DNA from: Tepidanaerobacter acetatoxydans Re1
GTDB lineage: Bacteria > Bacillota > Thermosediminibacteria > Thermosediminibacterales > Tepidanaerobacteraceae
DNA length: 64,000 bases
NCBI RefSeq assembly: GCF_000328765.2
Contig: NC_019954.2
Coordinates: 996,501 to 1,060,500 of the forward strand
Reading direction: 5' to 3'
Part shown: in pieces, positions 44,485 to 54,150 of the stretch
Numbering within the stretch: the stretch's first letter is position 1
Layout of the letters: every line of letters starts with the position of its first letter
Made by a program: the position numbers and the translations under genes
Notes under the pieces: generated by a model
Seen by the model: only the letters and a program-made list of their open reading frames with translations
Database searches by the model: none
What the model was told of the DNA's origin: nothing

Positions 44485-46743
44485 ATGAATCTAGAACAGG
44501 TAATGGATCAGTTAAAAACCCAAGAGCGTTTTGCCAAAAACATAACATGTTGGAAAGTTATTCCTGAAAAACACGGTGAATATGAAGATTTTCCCGAATA
44601 TTTGAACCCGAAACTAGTTTCGGCTTTGAAAAAAAAGGGCATATACAGGCTTTATTCTCACCAGAGAAAAGCACTTGACGAAGTAACGGCAAAAAACAAT
44701 ATTACGGTAGTGACTCCTACAGCTTCGGGTAAGTCACTTTGCTATAATCTTCCGGTGCTCAATGATCTTCTTGCCGATAAAAATTCCCGTGCTATATATC
44801 TGTTTCCAACAAAAGCCCTATCTCAAGACCAAGTATCAGAACTTATGAATCTGGTCAATGTGATGGGTGAAAATATCAAGACATTTACCTATGATGGCGA
44901 TACTCCCGTTAATGCCAGGGTAGCTATCAGGAAAGACGGCCATATAGTTGTTACAAATCCTGATATGCTTCATACAGGTATTTTGCCACATCACACCAAG
45001 TGGATGAAACTTTTTTCCAACCTGAAATATGTAGTGATTGATGAGATACATATGTATAGAGGAATATTTGGCAGCCATACCGCAAATGTCCTGCGAAGAC
45101 TCAAGCGAATATGCAGGTTTTACGGTTCGGATCCTATTTTTATTTGCTGTTCGGCTACCATAGCCAACCCTAGGGAACTTGCAGAAAAAATAACCGAAAC
45201 GCCCATGGTATTAATTGACCATAACGGTGCTCCATCTGGTGAAAAAAATATCATCTTTTATAACCCTCCTGTAGTAAATCGACAGCTGGGCATCAGACGC
45301 AGCAGTTTGCTTGAAGCCAAAACGCTTGCTTTAACTTTTTTAAAAAATAAGATTCAAACAATAATCTTTGCCCGCAGCCGCTTGGCGGTAGAGGTGCTGC
45401 TTACATACTTGCGCGATGAGATGAAAAGCATTCCCGGCGGAATGAACTTGGTAAAAGGATATCGCGGTGGCTATCTTCCAAAAGAACGTAGAGAGATTGA
45501 AAAAGGTCTTAGGGATGGGGAAATTTTTGGAGTGGTCAGCACAAATGCCTTAGAACTGGGCGTAGATATAGGCAATTTGGATGCGAGTATTATAACCGGT
45601 TATCCAGGCTCAGTGGCAAGCACCTGGCAGCAGACCGGCCGAGCAGGTCGAAGAAATTCGCTGTCTGCTTCAATTCTCGTAGCTTCCAGCAGCCCATTGG
45701 ACCAGTTTATAATCAATCATCCTGAGTATTTCTTTGAGGCTTCGCCGGAACATGGTTTGATTAACCCGAACAATCTTTATATTCTCGTAAGTCATATAAA
45801 ATGTGCCGCATTTGAATTACCTTTTGCTGACGGTGAAACTTTCGGCAAGGAAAACATATATGAGATTTTGGATTTTTTAGAAGGAGAAAGAATTCTGCGT
45901 CATGTGGGAGGCCGCTGGCACTGGATGGCTGAATCGTTTCCTGCTGAAGAAGTAAGTCTTAGAAGTGCATCGGCGGAAAATTTCGTGATAATAGATATCA
46001 CCAAAGATGCTAAAGTTATAGGGGAAGTAGATCAAAGTAGTGCCCCGATGATGATTCACGAAGAGGCAATATATATTCATGCGGGTCAGCAATATCAGGT
46101 GGAAAAGTTAGATTATGAAGAAAAAAAGGCCTATGTTCGAAAAGTTGATGCAGATTATTATACTGATGCAAATCTTGCTGTAGAAATTAAGGTTTTGGAT
46201 GTGTTTAGAGAAAAGACCGTAGATAATGGCCAAAACTATGTAGGAGAAGTAATGGTTACTAGTTTGGCTACAATGTTTAAGAAGATAAAGTTTTTTACTC
46301 ATGAAAACTTAGGTTTTGGTCATATACACCTGCCGCCTGAGGAGATGCATACGACTGCATATTGGCTTTCAATTCCCGAGAATATAAAGGAACTTTCTCG
46401 AGAGGAGATGGAATCAGGTCTTCTGGGATTATGCAATGTTATGGTGAATATTGCTCCTCTTTATTTAATGTGTGATCCCAAAGATATTCGGGGGGTTGTG
46501 CAAATCAAGTCGCCGTTTACACAAAAACCAACCATATATATTTACGATAATTTCCCCGGCGGTGTAGGTTTTTCCGAAAAACTCTATAATATGGAAGACC
46601 AGCTGTTAAAAGCGGCTCGACAGGTTATAATGGAATGCAACTGTGAGGATGGCTGTCCTTCATGTGTAGGGCCATATGATGAAGTTGGCTTTGGCAGTAA
46701 AAAGTTTGCTTTAAAAATCATTAAAGGGGTGCTTTCCGATTGA
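44485..46743 (+). CDS. mrfA: MrfA-type DEAD/H helicase with DUF1998
   Basis: 752 aa, GGGAGG site. Superfamily 2 motifs: TPTASGKSLCYNLPV (Walker A), VIDEIHMYRG (Walker B), ICCSATIANP (motif III), GVVSTNALELGVDIG and QQTGRAGRR (V and VI). The C-terminal DUF1998/MZB-like region has the four-cysteine motif CNCEDGCPSC. This is YprA/MrfA, the helicase of the mitomycin-C repair pathway known from Bacillus. It overlaps the exonuclease gene. It should unwind DNA next to crosslinks or bulky lesions. Family ratio and motifs are complete. Confidence 0.93.
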   Translation: MNLEQVMDQLKTQERFAKNITCWKVIPEKHGEYEDFPEYLNPKLVSALKKKGIYRLYSHQRKALDEVTAKNNITVVTPTASGKSLCYNLPVLNDLLADKNSRAIYLFPTKALSQDQVSELMNLVNVMGENIKTFTYDGDTPVNARVAIRKDGHIVVTNPDMLHTGILPHHTKWMKLFSNLKYVVIDEIHMYRGIFGSHTANVLRRLKRICRFYGSDPIFICCSATIANPRELAEKITETPMVLIDHNGAPSGEKNIIFYNPPVVNRQLGIRRSSLLEAKTLALTFLKNKIQTIIFARSRLAVEVLLTYLRDEMKSIPGGMNLVKGYRGGYLPKERREIEKGLRDGEIFGVVSTNALELGVDIGNLDASIITGYPGSVASTWQQTGRAGRRNSLSASILVASSSPLDQFIINHPEYFFEASPEHGLINPNNLYILVSHIKCAAFELPFADGETFGKENIYEILDFLEGERILRHVGGRWHWMAESFPAEEVSLRSASAENFVIIDITKDAKVIGEVDQSSAPMMIHEEAIYIHAGQQYQVEKLDYEEKKAYVRKVDADYYTDANLAVEIKVLDVFREKTVDNGQNYVGEVMVTSLATMFKKIKFFTHENLGFGHIHLPPEEMHTTAYWLSIPENIKELSREEMESGLLGLCNVMVNIAPLYLMCDPKDIRGVVQIKSPFTQKPTIYIYDNFPGGVGFSEKLYNMEDQLLKAARQVIMECNCEDGCPSCVGPYDEVGFGSKKFALKIIKGVLSD

Positions 46744-48014
46744 ATCTTTCGGAAAAGTTAAGGGCATATGTATCTAATAAACAGGCAAGTGACAAGAGAA
46801 GCGATGTGCCAATTAAAACCAAGCCTTACTCAGAGATAAGTACATTACTTGGGGCAACAACAGTAAACACACCGCTTGGTGAGCACTTTGTAGTTGAAAA
46901 AAGTTATCCTGGTTCTCATATACACGGTGAAATTGAACTCAATGCCATATTTAATATTTCCGGGGAAATAGTAAAACTCATTGCTAAAAATTGTGCCTAT
47001 AAAGATTTTGACTTTTCTCGAGCGATTTTCATTGACACAGAAACCACCGGCCTTGCCGGCGGTACGGGAACCATGGCTTTTTTGGCAGGAGTTGGTTTTT
47101 TTGAAGGCAGTAGTTTTAAAATTAAACAATATTTTATAAGCGATTATGACGAGGAGGCGGCAGCACTATATAGTTTAAGTGATTTGTTAAAAAATTTTGA
47201 CAGCTTTGTAAGCTTTAACGGAAAATCATATGATATACCCCTTTTATCAACCCGCTATATGCTAAACCGCATGGAAAACCCGGTAGAAAAGACATTTCAT
47301 CTTGACCTTCTGGCTGCTGCACGAAGGCTTTATAGAGAGCGATTGGAGAGTGTAAGCCTTTCATCGCTGGAGGAAAATCTTCTGTCACTTAGGCGTGAAG
47401 GTGATATACCCGGCTATGAAATTCCTTCAGTTTATTTCAGATTTTTGAGGGATAGAAATCCTAATTCTTTAAAGCCCATATTTTATCATAACCGCATGGA
47501 TATTCTGTCTATGGTTTCACTAACAGTTAATATGGCAAAATCCTTTAAAACTCCTTTCGACTCAAAAACCTGTGTAAATCAAGATTATTACTGTTTAGGC
47601 AGAGTTTTTGAAGATATGGGCATGATTGAGCAGAGTATAAGATGTTATGAAATGGCCTTGGATGTGCCGGAAGTCCAAGAAAAATCATATAGGCAGCTCT
47701 CGCTGCTCTACAAGAGATTGAATTGTTGGGAGGATGCTGAAAATCTTTGGATTAAAATGGCTAAAGGTAATATAGATACCGTCTTTGCACTGGAAGAACT
47801 TGCCAAATATTATGAGCACAAACTTAAAGATTACGGTAAAGCTGCTCTTGCAACACAAAGGGCTTTAGAAATAATTTATAAGAAAAATACATTTATTGGA
47901 TACACTTTAAAGGATGATATATGCCGGTTTAAGAAACGACTTGAGCGGATTGAATCCAAACAGGAAAAAAATAAATCATTATTTGAAAAAGTTAGCATTT
48001 TAAACAACAATTAG
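46740..48014 (+). CDS. mrfB: MrfB-type exonuclease (YprB, RNase H-like)
   Basis: 424 aa from TTG 46740 overlapping the mrfA stop (TTGA). DEDD exonuclease motifs: FIDTETTGLAGGTG (ExoI), FVSFNGKSYDIPLL (ExoII), YHNRMDILSMVSL (ExoIII). The last 140 residues form TPR-like helices (YCLGRVFEDMGMIEQSIRCY). The pair MrfA/MrfB acts in repair of mitomycin adducts in Bacillus, independent of UvrABC. Overlap shows they are co-translated. A clear assignment. Confidence 0.92.
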   Translation: MNLSEKLRAYVSNKQASDKRSDVPIKTKPYSEISTLLGATTVNTPLGEHFVVEKSYPGSHIHGEIELNAIFNISGEIVKLIAKNCAYKDFDFSRAIFIDTETTGLAGGTGTMAFLAGVGFFEGSSFKIKQYFISDYDEEAAALYSLSDLLKNFDSFVSFNGKSYDIPLLSTRYMLNRMENPVEKTFHLDLLAAARRLYRERLESVSLSSLEENLLSLRREGDIPGYEIPSVYFRFLRDRNPNSLKPIFYHNRMDILSMVSLTVNMAKSFKTPFDSKTCVNQDYYCLGRVFEDMGMIEQSIRCYEMALDVPEVQEKSYRQLSLLYKRLNCWEDAENLWIKMAKGNIDTVFALEELAKYYEHKLKDYGKAALATQRALEIIYKKNTFIGYTLKDDICRFKKRLERIESKQEKNKSLFEKVSILNNN

Positions 48015-48085
48015 GAAAGTAAGAAGTCAAACTTTAATTTTATTTTATATACTGAAATGAATATTTATAAGGAGGCACTATTCTC

Positions 48086-48607
48086 ATGAAAAATGCATTG
48101 AAAATGGCGGCTGAGTTCATGGCTTTATCTGCCAGAACCGCTCCTAAGACTGCAGGGAAAGACTATATCGAGGTCAAGGTTATAGATGACGAGGCTGAGC
48201 TTGTAAGGTTGGGAGAAGAGATGGCTGCCTATGGAGAAAAACACGGCAAACGAAATTATGACCGGGATGGACGAGGAATTGCAAGTTGCGGGGCTGTGCT
48301 GTTAGTTGCTGTAAAAAATGCGGCAACTGCCGGACTCAACTGCGGAGCATGCGGATATGACGATTGCACAAAACTTCCTAAACCCCACGATGGTGCTGAA
48401 TTTGCAGGCCCGTTTTGCCCATGGAGATTTGTTGACTTGGGTATTGCGGTAGGCTCTGCCGTAAAGACCGCAAGCATGCTGAATGTAGATAACCGAATTA
48501 TGTACCGCATCGGGGTTGTAGCTCGAAAGATGCAGCTTATAGAGGGTGATGTGGTGCTTGGAATTCCTTTGTCGGCTACTGGTAAAAACATATTTTTTGA
48601 CAGATAG
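48086..48607 (+). CDS. DUF2148-family iron-sulfur protein
   Basis: 173 aa, AGGAGG site. An N-terminal helical part (MKNALKMAAEFMALSARTAP) followed by DUF2148 with cysteines in LNCGACGYDDC and GPFCPWRFVDLG, likely an iron-sulfur site. Related to a Fe-S fold seen in anaerobes and often next to electron-transfer genes; its role is not known. Monocistronic with a strong terminator. Confidence 0.85.
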   Translation: MKNALKMAAEFMALSARTAPKTAGKDYIEVKVIDDEAELVRLGEEMAAYGEKHGKRNYDRDGRGIASCGAVLLVAVKNAATAGLNCGACGYDDCTKLPKPHDGAEFAGPFCPWRFVDLGIAVGSAVKTASMLNVDNRIMYRIGVVARKMQLIEGDVVLGIPLSATGKNIFFDR

Positions 48608-48655
48608 GATTTATGCCTTAAAAAATCCGAACTAAAAAATTTAATAAACATTATT

Positions 48656-48690
48656 AAAGAGCGACGGTGCACACCGTCGCTCTTTATATT
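48656..48690 (+). terminator. Terminator after DUF2148 gene
   Basis: AAAGAGCGACGGTG-CA-CACCGTCGCTCTTT: 14-bp perfect stem plus T-rich tail. Confidence 0.9.
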
Positions 48691-48792
48691 TATAAATTCT
48701 TGATACTGATTTTCAATGAGGTAATTTCTGCTCTCAAAAGTTTTAAAGCTTGATAAGTTAAATTATTCAGCTTTACATATCCATAATAATAT

Positions 48793-48835
48793 TTAACAAT
48801 TCCTTAACATTGATATAAACTTCTCTTTTTATAAT
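48793..48835 (+). promoter_or_regulatory. PhoP box and -10 of the pst-pho operon
   Basis: TTAACA (48793-48798), 5 bp, TTAACA (48804-48809): the direct repeat with 11-bp period known for PhoP boxes in Firmicutes. TATAAT at 48830-48835 gives 20 bp between box and -10, with no consensus -35. So transcription should need phosphorylated PhoP, which the operon encodes. Confidence 0.82.
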
Positions 48836-48880
48836 TATAGATGAGGTAAATAATTTTTTAGAATTAAAGGAGGAGAAAAC

Positions 48881-49738
48881 ATGTTAAGACATTATGTAAA
48901 ATCTATTTTTACTTTGTTAATGTTATTAGCCTTATTAGTCTCGGCTGTTGGATGCGGCAGCAGCACAGATTCCCAACCTCAAGAACAGTATGATAATGAT
49001 AACAATGCTGAACTTAGCGGTTCCATCCAAATAGCAGGTTCAACATCAGTTCAGCCGCTGTCGGAAGAGTTGGCTATGGAATTTATGAGCAAATATCCAA
49101 AAGTTAAGATTAATGTTGCAGGAGGCGGTTCCGGAGCCGGCATTAAAGCAGCTCAGGAAGGAACTGCGGATATCGGTGCATCTTCCCGTGAATTAAAACC
49201 TGAAGAAAAAAATGTAAAAGAATTTGTTATTGCAAAAGATGGTATTGCTGTAATAGTAAATCCGGAAAATCCAGTCAGCAACCTGACCATTGAGCAAATA
49301 AGGAGCATTTTTTCAGGTGAGGTGACAAATTGGAAGGATGTAGGCGGCAGTGATGCTTCAATAACTGTAGTCATACGTGAAGATGGTTCCGGAACAAGAG
49401 GTGCCTTTGAAGAAATAGTATTGGGTAAAGATGTAAAATTTACCGAGAAAGCCATTGTTCAGAATTCCACCGGTGCATTGAGAACAACGGTATCAACAAC
49501 GCCTGATGCTATTGGATTTATATCGCTTGGCTCCCTAAATGATGAAGTAAAAGCGCTTCAAGTAGACGGTGTTAACATTTCAAAAGAAAATATTCTAAAT
49601 AATTCTTATAAGCTGGCGAGGCCGTTTATCTATATGACCAAAGAAGAGCCAACAGGTTTGGTTAAAAGCTTTATTGATTTTGTTTTAAGCAGTGAAGGTC
49701 AAAAAATTGTTGAAAAAGACTTTATACCTGTAAATTAA
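48881..49738 (+). CDS. pstS: Phosphate ABC transporter substrate-binding lipoprotein
   Basis: 285 aa. Lipoprotein signal with lipobox SAVGC at about residues 21-25. Phosphate-binding motifs: IAGSTSVQPLSEELAMEF, GGGSGAGIKAAQEGTADIGA, REDGSGTRGAFEEIVLG. It captures phosphate outside the membrane for PstCA. AGGAGGAG site. A hairpin between pstS and pstC (49769-49798) would lower expression of downstream genes relative to this one, a usual design. Complete. Confidence 0.95.
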   Translation: MLRHYVKSIFTLLMLLALLVSAVGCGSSTDSQPQEQYDNDNNAELSGSIQIAGSTSVQPLSEELAMEFMSKYPKVKINVAGGGSGAGIKAAQEGTADIGASSRELKPEEKNVKEFVIAKDGIAVIVNPENPVSNLTIEQIRSIFSGEVTNWKDVGGSDASITVVIREDGSGTRGAFEEIVLGKDVKFTEKAIVQNSTGALRTTVSTTPDAIGFISLGSLNDEVKALQVDGVNISKENILNNSYKLARPFIYMTKEEPTGLVKSFIDFVLSSEGQKIVEKDFIPVN

Positions 49739-49768
49739 GACATAACCTGAGTATACGCACAGACAGCA

Positions 49769-49798
49769 ACAGGTCTTCTTAAAAAAAGACCTGTTTCT
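49769..49798 (+). terminator. Attenuating hairpin between pstS and pstC
   Basis: ACAGGTCTtcttaaaaaAAGACCTGT followed by TT: an 8-bp stem. Probably partial termination leaving excess pstS mRNA. Confidence 0.65.
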
Positions 49799-49858
49799 CA
49801 TAAGCTCGATATTGTTCTGTGCTACTGCCCCATTTTAACAGAATAGGAGAAGCTTGGG

Positions 49859-50725
49859 ATGCAAAAAATACTTTTTTTGTGTGCTGCTTTATCTATAGCG
49901 GCAGTCATTATGATATGCTTATTCGTTTTTATTGAAGGTTATCCGATAATACAAAAAGTTGGATTTTTTAACTTTGTTTTTGGTCAAAAGTGGAGTCCTT
50001 CAGAAGGCTTATACGGGATATTGCCGATGATTATGGGCACTTTTACTACTACATTGGGTGCAATAGTTCTCGGTGTGCCTCTTAGTATTTTTACGGCAAT
50101 ATTTTTAGTGGAATATGCACCAAAAAAAGTTAAAAAACTGATTAATCCTGCGATTGAGCTCTTGGCCGGAATTCCTTCCGTTATATACGGGCTTTTTGGC
50201 ATGACTATGGTTGTTCCTATAATACGAGAATTTCAAAAAGCATGTTTTGGAATAAAACAATCACAGATTCAGTCGGGTTACAGCATACTGGCAGCTTCCA
50301 TTATTTTATCCATAATGATTTCGCCTACTATTATAAACATCACTAGTGATGCTCTGAAATCCGTCGAACATGATTTGAAGGAGGGCTCATTAGCTTTAGG
50401 GGCAACTGATTGGCAGACTACTTGGCACATTATACTTCCGACGGCAAAATCAGGCATTATAGCCGGTGTAGTTTTAGGCATGGGAAGGGCTATCGGTGAG
50501 ACCATGGCGGTGATAATGGTGGCAGGCAATACGGTAGGATTTCCTAAGTCAATATTCTCTCCCGTCCGAAGTTTGACCGGCAATATAGCTATCGAAATGG
50601 CTTATGCTGCTGCAGGCGATCACATGCAGGCATTGTTTGGAACGGGAATAGTGTTATTTATACTAATAATGGTCATAAACATATTTGCACTGAGAATATA
50701 TGAAAAAGGAGTAAAGGTCAAATGA
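49859..50725 (+). CDS. pstC: Phosphate ABC transporter permease PstC
   Basis: 288 aa with six membrane segments. The permease signature (EGSLALGATDWQTTWHIILP) is the EAA-like loop contacting the ATPase. The start gives a hydrophobic N-terminus (ILFLCAALSIAAVIMICLFV), slightly short for PstC but normal in Clostridia. The ATGA overlap with pstA shows translational coupling. Confidence 0.93.
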   Translation: MQKILFLCAALSIAAVIMICLFVFIEGYPIIQKVGFFNFVFGQKWSPSEGLYGILPMIMGTFTTTLGAIVLGVPLSIFTAIFLVEYAPKKVKKLINPAIELLAGIPSVIYGLFGMTMVVPIIREFQKACFGIKQSQIQSGYSILAASIILSIMISPTIINITSDALKSVEHDLKEGSLALGATDWQTTWHIILPTAKSGIIAGVVLGMGRAIGETMAVIMVAGNTVGFPKSIFSPVRSLTGNIAIEMAYAAAGDHMQALFGTGIVLFILIMVINIFALRIYEKGVKVK

Positions 50726-51558
50726 AGCCCAAAACTGCTGAAAAAGTTATAAAAGTCGTATTATGGCTAAGCGGTCTTTTGACATTTTCAATCCTTGCGA
50801 CAATCCTTATTTACATTATTTCTCGCGGACTTAACAAAATCAACATAGAATTTTTAACACAGCTTCCACGTCGGATGGGTATGGAGGGAGGTATTTATCC
50901 TGCTATACTCGGAACATTTTATTTTACTGCGGTTACGATTTTCATTGCGGCACCTATGGGGATTGCTACTGCTGTATACTTAACTGAATATTCAAGACAA
51001 ACTATCTGGGTAAAAGCCATACGTTTCGGAAATGATATGCTGTCGGCCGTTCCGTCTATAGTATTTGGCCTTTTTGGATTTGCATTATTTGTAGTGAAAT
51101 TGAAGCCTATAACAGGCGGATGGTCAATTCTTTCCGGTGCGCTGACCGGTGTATTTATGATATTACCAATCTTAATAAGAGCAAGCGAGGAAGCTATAAA
51201 AGCCGTTCCTCAAGAATATAAGGAGGGAAGCCTTGCTTTAGGAGCAAGTAAAGAGCAGACAGTGGCTCATATAATTATCCCTGCAGCTATGCCCGGGATA
51301 ATTACAGGTATTATTTTGGGGATAGGTCGAATAATAGGCGAAACAGCTGCCTTTCTTCTAACTCTCGGAGGGTCGGTACTGGTTCCACATTCAATTTTTG
51401 ATCCTGCTCGAACATTAGCTATGCATATATATCTTACTGCAATGGAGGTTGGAGCATTGGATGCGGCTTTTGGAACGGCAGCAGTGCTGATAATTACTAT
51501 ATTAATATTAAATATGATTACTCATATAGTTTTAAGCAGATATTCAAGGCTTTCATAA
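50722..51558 (+). CDS. pstA: Phosphate ABC transporter permease PstA
   Basis: 278 aa with six membrane segments and EAA-like loop EGSLALGASKEQTVAHIIIP. Starts inside the end of pstC (overlap 4 bp). Pairs with PstC to form the phosphate channel. The family's GRIIGETAAFLLTLGGSVLV block is present. Confidence 0.93.
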   Translation: MKPKTAEKVIKVVLWLSGLLTFSILATILIYIISRGLNKINIEFLTQLPRRMGMEGGIYPAILGTFYFTAVTIFIAAPMGIATAVYLTEYSRQTIWVKAIRFGNDMLSAVPSIVFGLFGFALFVVKLKPITGGWSILSGALTGVFMILPILIRASEEAIKAVPQEYKEGSLALGASKEQTVAHIIIPAAMPGIITGIILGIGRIIGETAAFLLTLGGSVLVPHSIFDPARTLAMHIYLTAMEVGALDAAFGTAAVLIITILILNMITHIVLSRYSRLS

Positions 51559-51649
51559 AGATTATATAAAAGGATATTTTCAATTTCCACGAAATATGCT
51601 TATAATTGTAGTATGAAACATAATATAGTATATCTTTTGGAGGTATTCC

Positions 51650-52369
51650 ATGGAAATTACCAAGAAGGCAATCTTAGTTGTTGATGACGAGAAAAATATC
51701 CGAGAATTAGTTAGGTTTAATCTTGAAAGCCGGGGCTATAAGGTAAAAGAAGCTATGGACGGCAAGGAAGCTTTAAGCATTGCAAGGACTGATGAACCGC
51801 TCTTGATTATTCTTGATCTTATGTTGCCTAAAATTGACGGATTGGAAGTGTGCCGTATTCTAAAGGGTGACCCATCTACCAAAAAAATCCCGATAATAAT
51901 GCTTACGGCTCTGGGTGACGAAATTGATAAAATCGTTGGCCTAGAATTGGGAGCTGATGATTATATTACAAAACCGTTTAGCCCACGAGAGATGGTAGCA
52001 AGAGTGCGAGCAGTCATTCGACGCGTAGAAGACAGGAGAAAGCCTGAAGAGCCTGAGCATTCAGTAAACGAGTTTAATGATCTTGTTATTGATGAACAAA
52101 AACATGAAGTTTTGCTTAGCGGTTCAAGATTAGACCTTACATTAAAAGAATATGAGCTGCTAAAAGTTTTTGCTGCCAATCCTTTTAATGTATTTAGCCG
52201 TGAGCATCTGCTGGAGAAGGTATGGGGCTACGATTTTATGGGCGATACGCGCACTGTTGATGTTCATGTATGCAATTTGCGCAGAAAGTTAGAAGAAGCC
52301 GATGATAAAACAGGATATTACATTGAAACAGTTCGTGGTGTAGGTTATCGCTTCGGGTATAGGGAGTGA
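51650..52369 (+). CDS. phoP: PhoP-type response regulator of phosphate starvation
   Basis: 239 aa, GGAGG site. Receiver: VVDDEKN near 10, D56 in IILDLMLPK, T in MLTALGDE, K in YITKPFSP. OmpR-type winged-helix DNA-binding domain (LDLTLKEYELLKVFAANPFN, VWGYDFMGDTRTVDVHVCNL). It is inserted between pstA and pstB in the pst operon, 4-bp overlap with phoR. It likely binds the TTAACA repeat upstream of pstS. Confidence 0.93.
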   Translation: MEITKKAILVVDDEKNIRELVRFNLESRGYKVKEAMDGKEALSIARTDEPLLIILDLMLPKIDGLEVCRILKGDPSTKKIPIIMLTALGDEIDKIVGLELGADDYITKPFSPREMVARVRAVIRRVEDRRKPEEPEHSVNEFNDLVIDEQKHEVLLSGSRLDLTLKEYELLKVFAANPFNVFSREHLLEKVWGYDFMGDTRTVDVHVCNLRRKLEEADDKTGYYIETVRGVGYRFGYRE

Positions 52370-54117
52370 GTTTGTTGAGGCGAAATATTTTTATAACATA
52401 TATGATCATCGTATTTATAAGTCTTTCTATGACCGGAGTTTTTACCGTAAGAGCAGTTGAACAATTTTTTACAAAGACTACTGAAGACATGCTTCTAACA
52501 CATGCAAAAGTTCTGCGGACATTCTTAGCTTCCGAACTAGAACAGCAAGAAAGCCTTGATGAAACAGTGAGGGCATTGAGCAAAGATATTAATACCCGAA
52601 TAACTATTGTAGATTTAAAGGGCGACGTGATTGCCGACACCGAAAAAAATCCAGAGGAACTGGAGAATCACAAAAATAGGCAAGAGATAAGGCAAGCATA
52701 TATGGGTAAAATTGGGAAAAGTATACGTTATAGCAGTTCAGTAAAAACTATGATGATGTATGTCGCACTGCCTGTTCTGAAAAACGACGCAATTATTGCT
52801 GTCCTGCGTTTGTCTTTACCGCTTTCAAAAATTAATTATCTTTCTAAATCCATATGGGGAATTATTTTTTCTTCAACTATTGCAGGACTGATTATTGCTT
52901 TTTTTATGAGTACAGTCTTTTCAAAAAGAGTTACAAAACCTATGGAAGAAGTAACTCAAGCTGCTAAAGAGATGGCTCAAGGGAATTATGGCATGAAAAT
53001 ACCTGTCAGAGCTTCCGGAGAAATAAAAATACTTGCCGAGTCTTTTAATTGCATGTCAGATAATTTGCAAAAAACAATTAATGACTTAAAAGACGGAAGG
53101 GATAAGACTGAGGCAGTCTTAAGCAGCATGGCTGAAGGCCTAATTGCGGTGGACCATAACTGCCATATAGTTATGATGAATTCGGCGGCTGAAAAGCTTT
53201 TTAAAATAAAAAAAGACGAATTTTTGGGCAGACATCTCTTAGAAATGCTGAGAAATAAAGAGCTGTATGATTTGGTTAATACTGTTTTAACAACTTCTAA
53301 AAATCTAAGTCAGGAACTTAAAATTATTACATCAACAGAGAAAATATTTTATATAAATATCTCGCCGATAAATAAGATAGAAAACTCTGGAGCAGTGATA
53401 ATACTAAGGGATATTACAGATTTAAGGAAATTAGAAAAAGTTAGGACAGAGTTTGTTGCAAATATATCCCATGAATTAAAGACACCGCTGACTTCTATTG
53501 CAGGTTTTGTTGAGACACTGCTGGATGGTGCGTATAAAAGCCAGGATCACTGTAAATATTTTTTAGGTATTATAAAACAAGAGACTGATCGAATGACGCG
53601 GCTGATTAATGAACTGCTTTACTTTTCTCATATAGAAAAAAATGGCACTGAGATTATTAAAAAACCGGTTGATATGATCGAAGTTATAATGAAAGCACTA
53701 AGTATTTTGCAAACGGCAATAAATGAGAAAAAACACAAAGTAAATCTAAAATTACCTGAGAATATCGCACATATCTTGAGTAATGAGGACAGCCTTCTTC
53801 AAATTATGATAAATCTTTTGGATAATGCAATAAAGTATACACCTGAGGGTGGCACAATTAGCATCATGGTTGAGGAAACTTTAGAAAATGTATTGATTAC
53901 TGTTGCTGATAATGGCATCGGTATTGCCGAGGACGAGCTTGATCGGATATTCGAGCGTTTTTATAGGGTAGATCGGGCAAGGTCGGGTGAAATAGGTGGT
54001 ACGGGGTTGGGGCTTGCTATGGTAAAACATCTGGTTAAAGGCTTGGAAGGTTGGATTAAAGTGGAAAGTGAGCTTGAGAAGGGAACTTCGTTTACCGTTT
54101 ATATACCAAAGATTTAG
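52366..54117 (+). CDS. phoR: PhoR-type sensor histidine kinase
   Basis: 583 aa from TTG 52366 (overlap with phoP; an ATG inside is possible). Order: TM1 (IFITYMIIVFISLSMTGVFT), extracytoplasmic domain about 35-165, TM2 (IIFSSTIAGLIIAFFMSTVF), HAMP (KPMEEVTQAAKEMAQGNYGM), PAS (VLSSMAEGLIAVDHNCHIVM), HisKA (VANISHELKTPLTSIAGFVE), HATPase (NLLDNAIKYTPEGG, DNGIGIAEDELDRIFERFYR). It senses the state of the Pst transporter via PhoU and phosphorylates PhoP. Confidence 0.93.
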   Translation: MSLLRRNIFITYMIIVFISLSMTGVFTVRAVEQFFTKTTEDMLLTHAKVLRTFLASELEQQESLDETVRALSKDINTRITIVDLKGDVIADTEKNPEELENHKNRQEIRQAYMGKIGKSIRYSSSVKTMMMYVALPVLKNDAIIAVLRLSLPLSKINYLSKSIWGIIFSSTIAGLIIAFFMSTVFSKRVTKPMEEVTQAAKEMAQGNYGMKIPVRASGEIKILAESFNCMSDNLQKTINDLKDGRDKTEAVLSSMAEGLIAVDHNCHIVMMNSAAEKLFKIKKDEFLGRHLLEMLRNKELYDLVNTVLTTSKNLSQELKIITSTEKIFYINISPINKIENSGAVIILRDITDLRKLEKVRTEFVANISHELKTPLTSIAGFVETLLDGAYKSQDHCKYFLGIIKQETDRMTRLINELLYFSHIEKNGTEIIKKPVDMIEVIMKALSILQTAINEKKHKVNLKLPENIAHILSNEDSLLQIMINLLDNAIKYTPEGGTISIMVEETLENVLITVADNGIGIAEDELDRIFERFYRVDRARSGEIGGTGLGLAMVKHLVKGLEGWIKVESELEKGTSFTVYIPKI

Positions 54118-54150
54118 TATGTATATTATTATTTAGCCGGGAGGATACCA

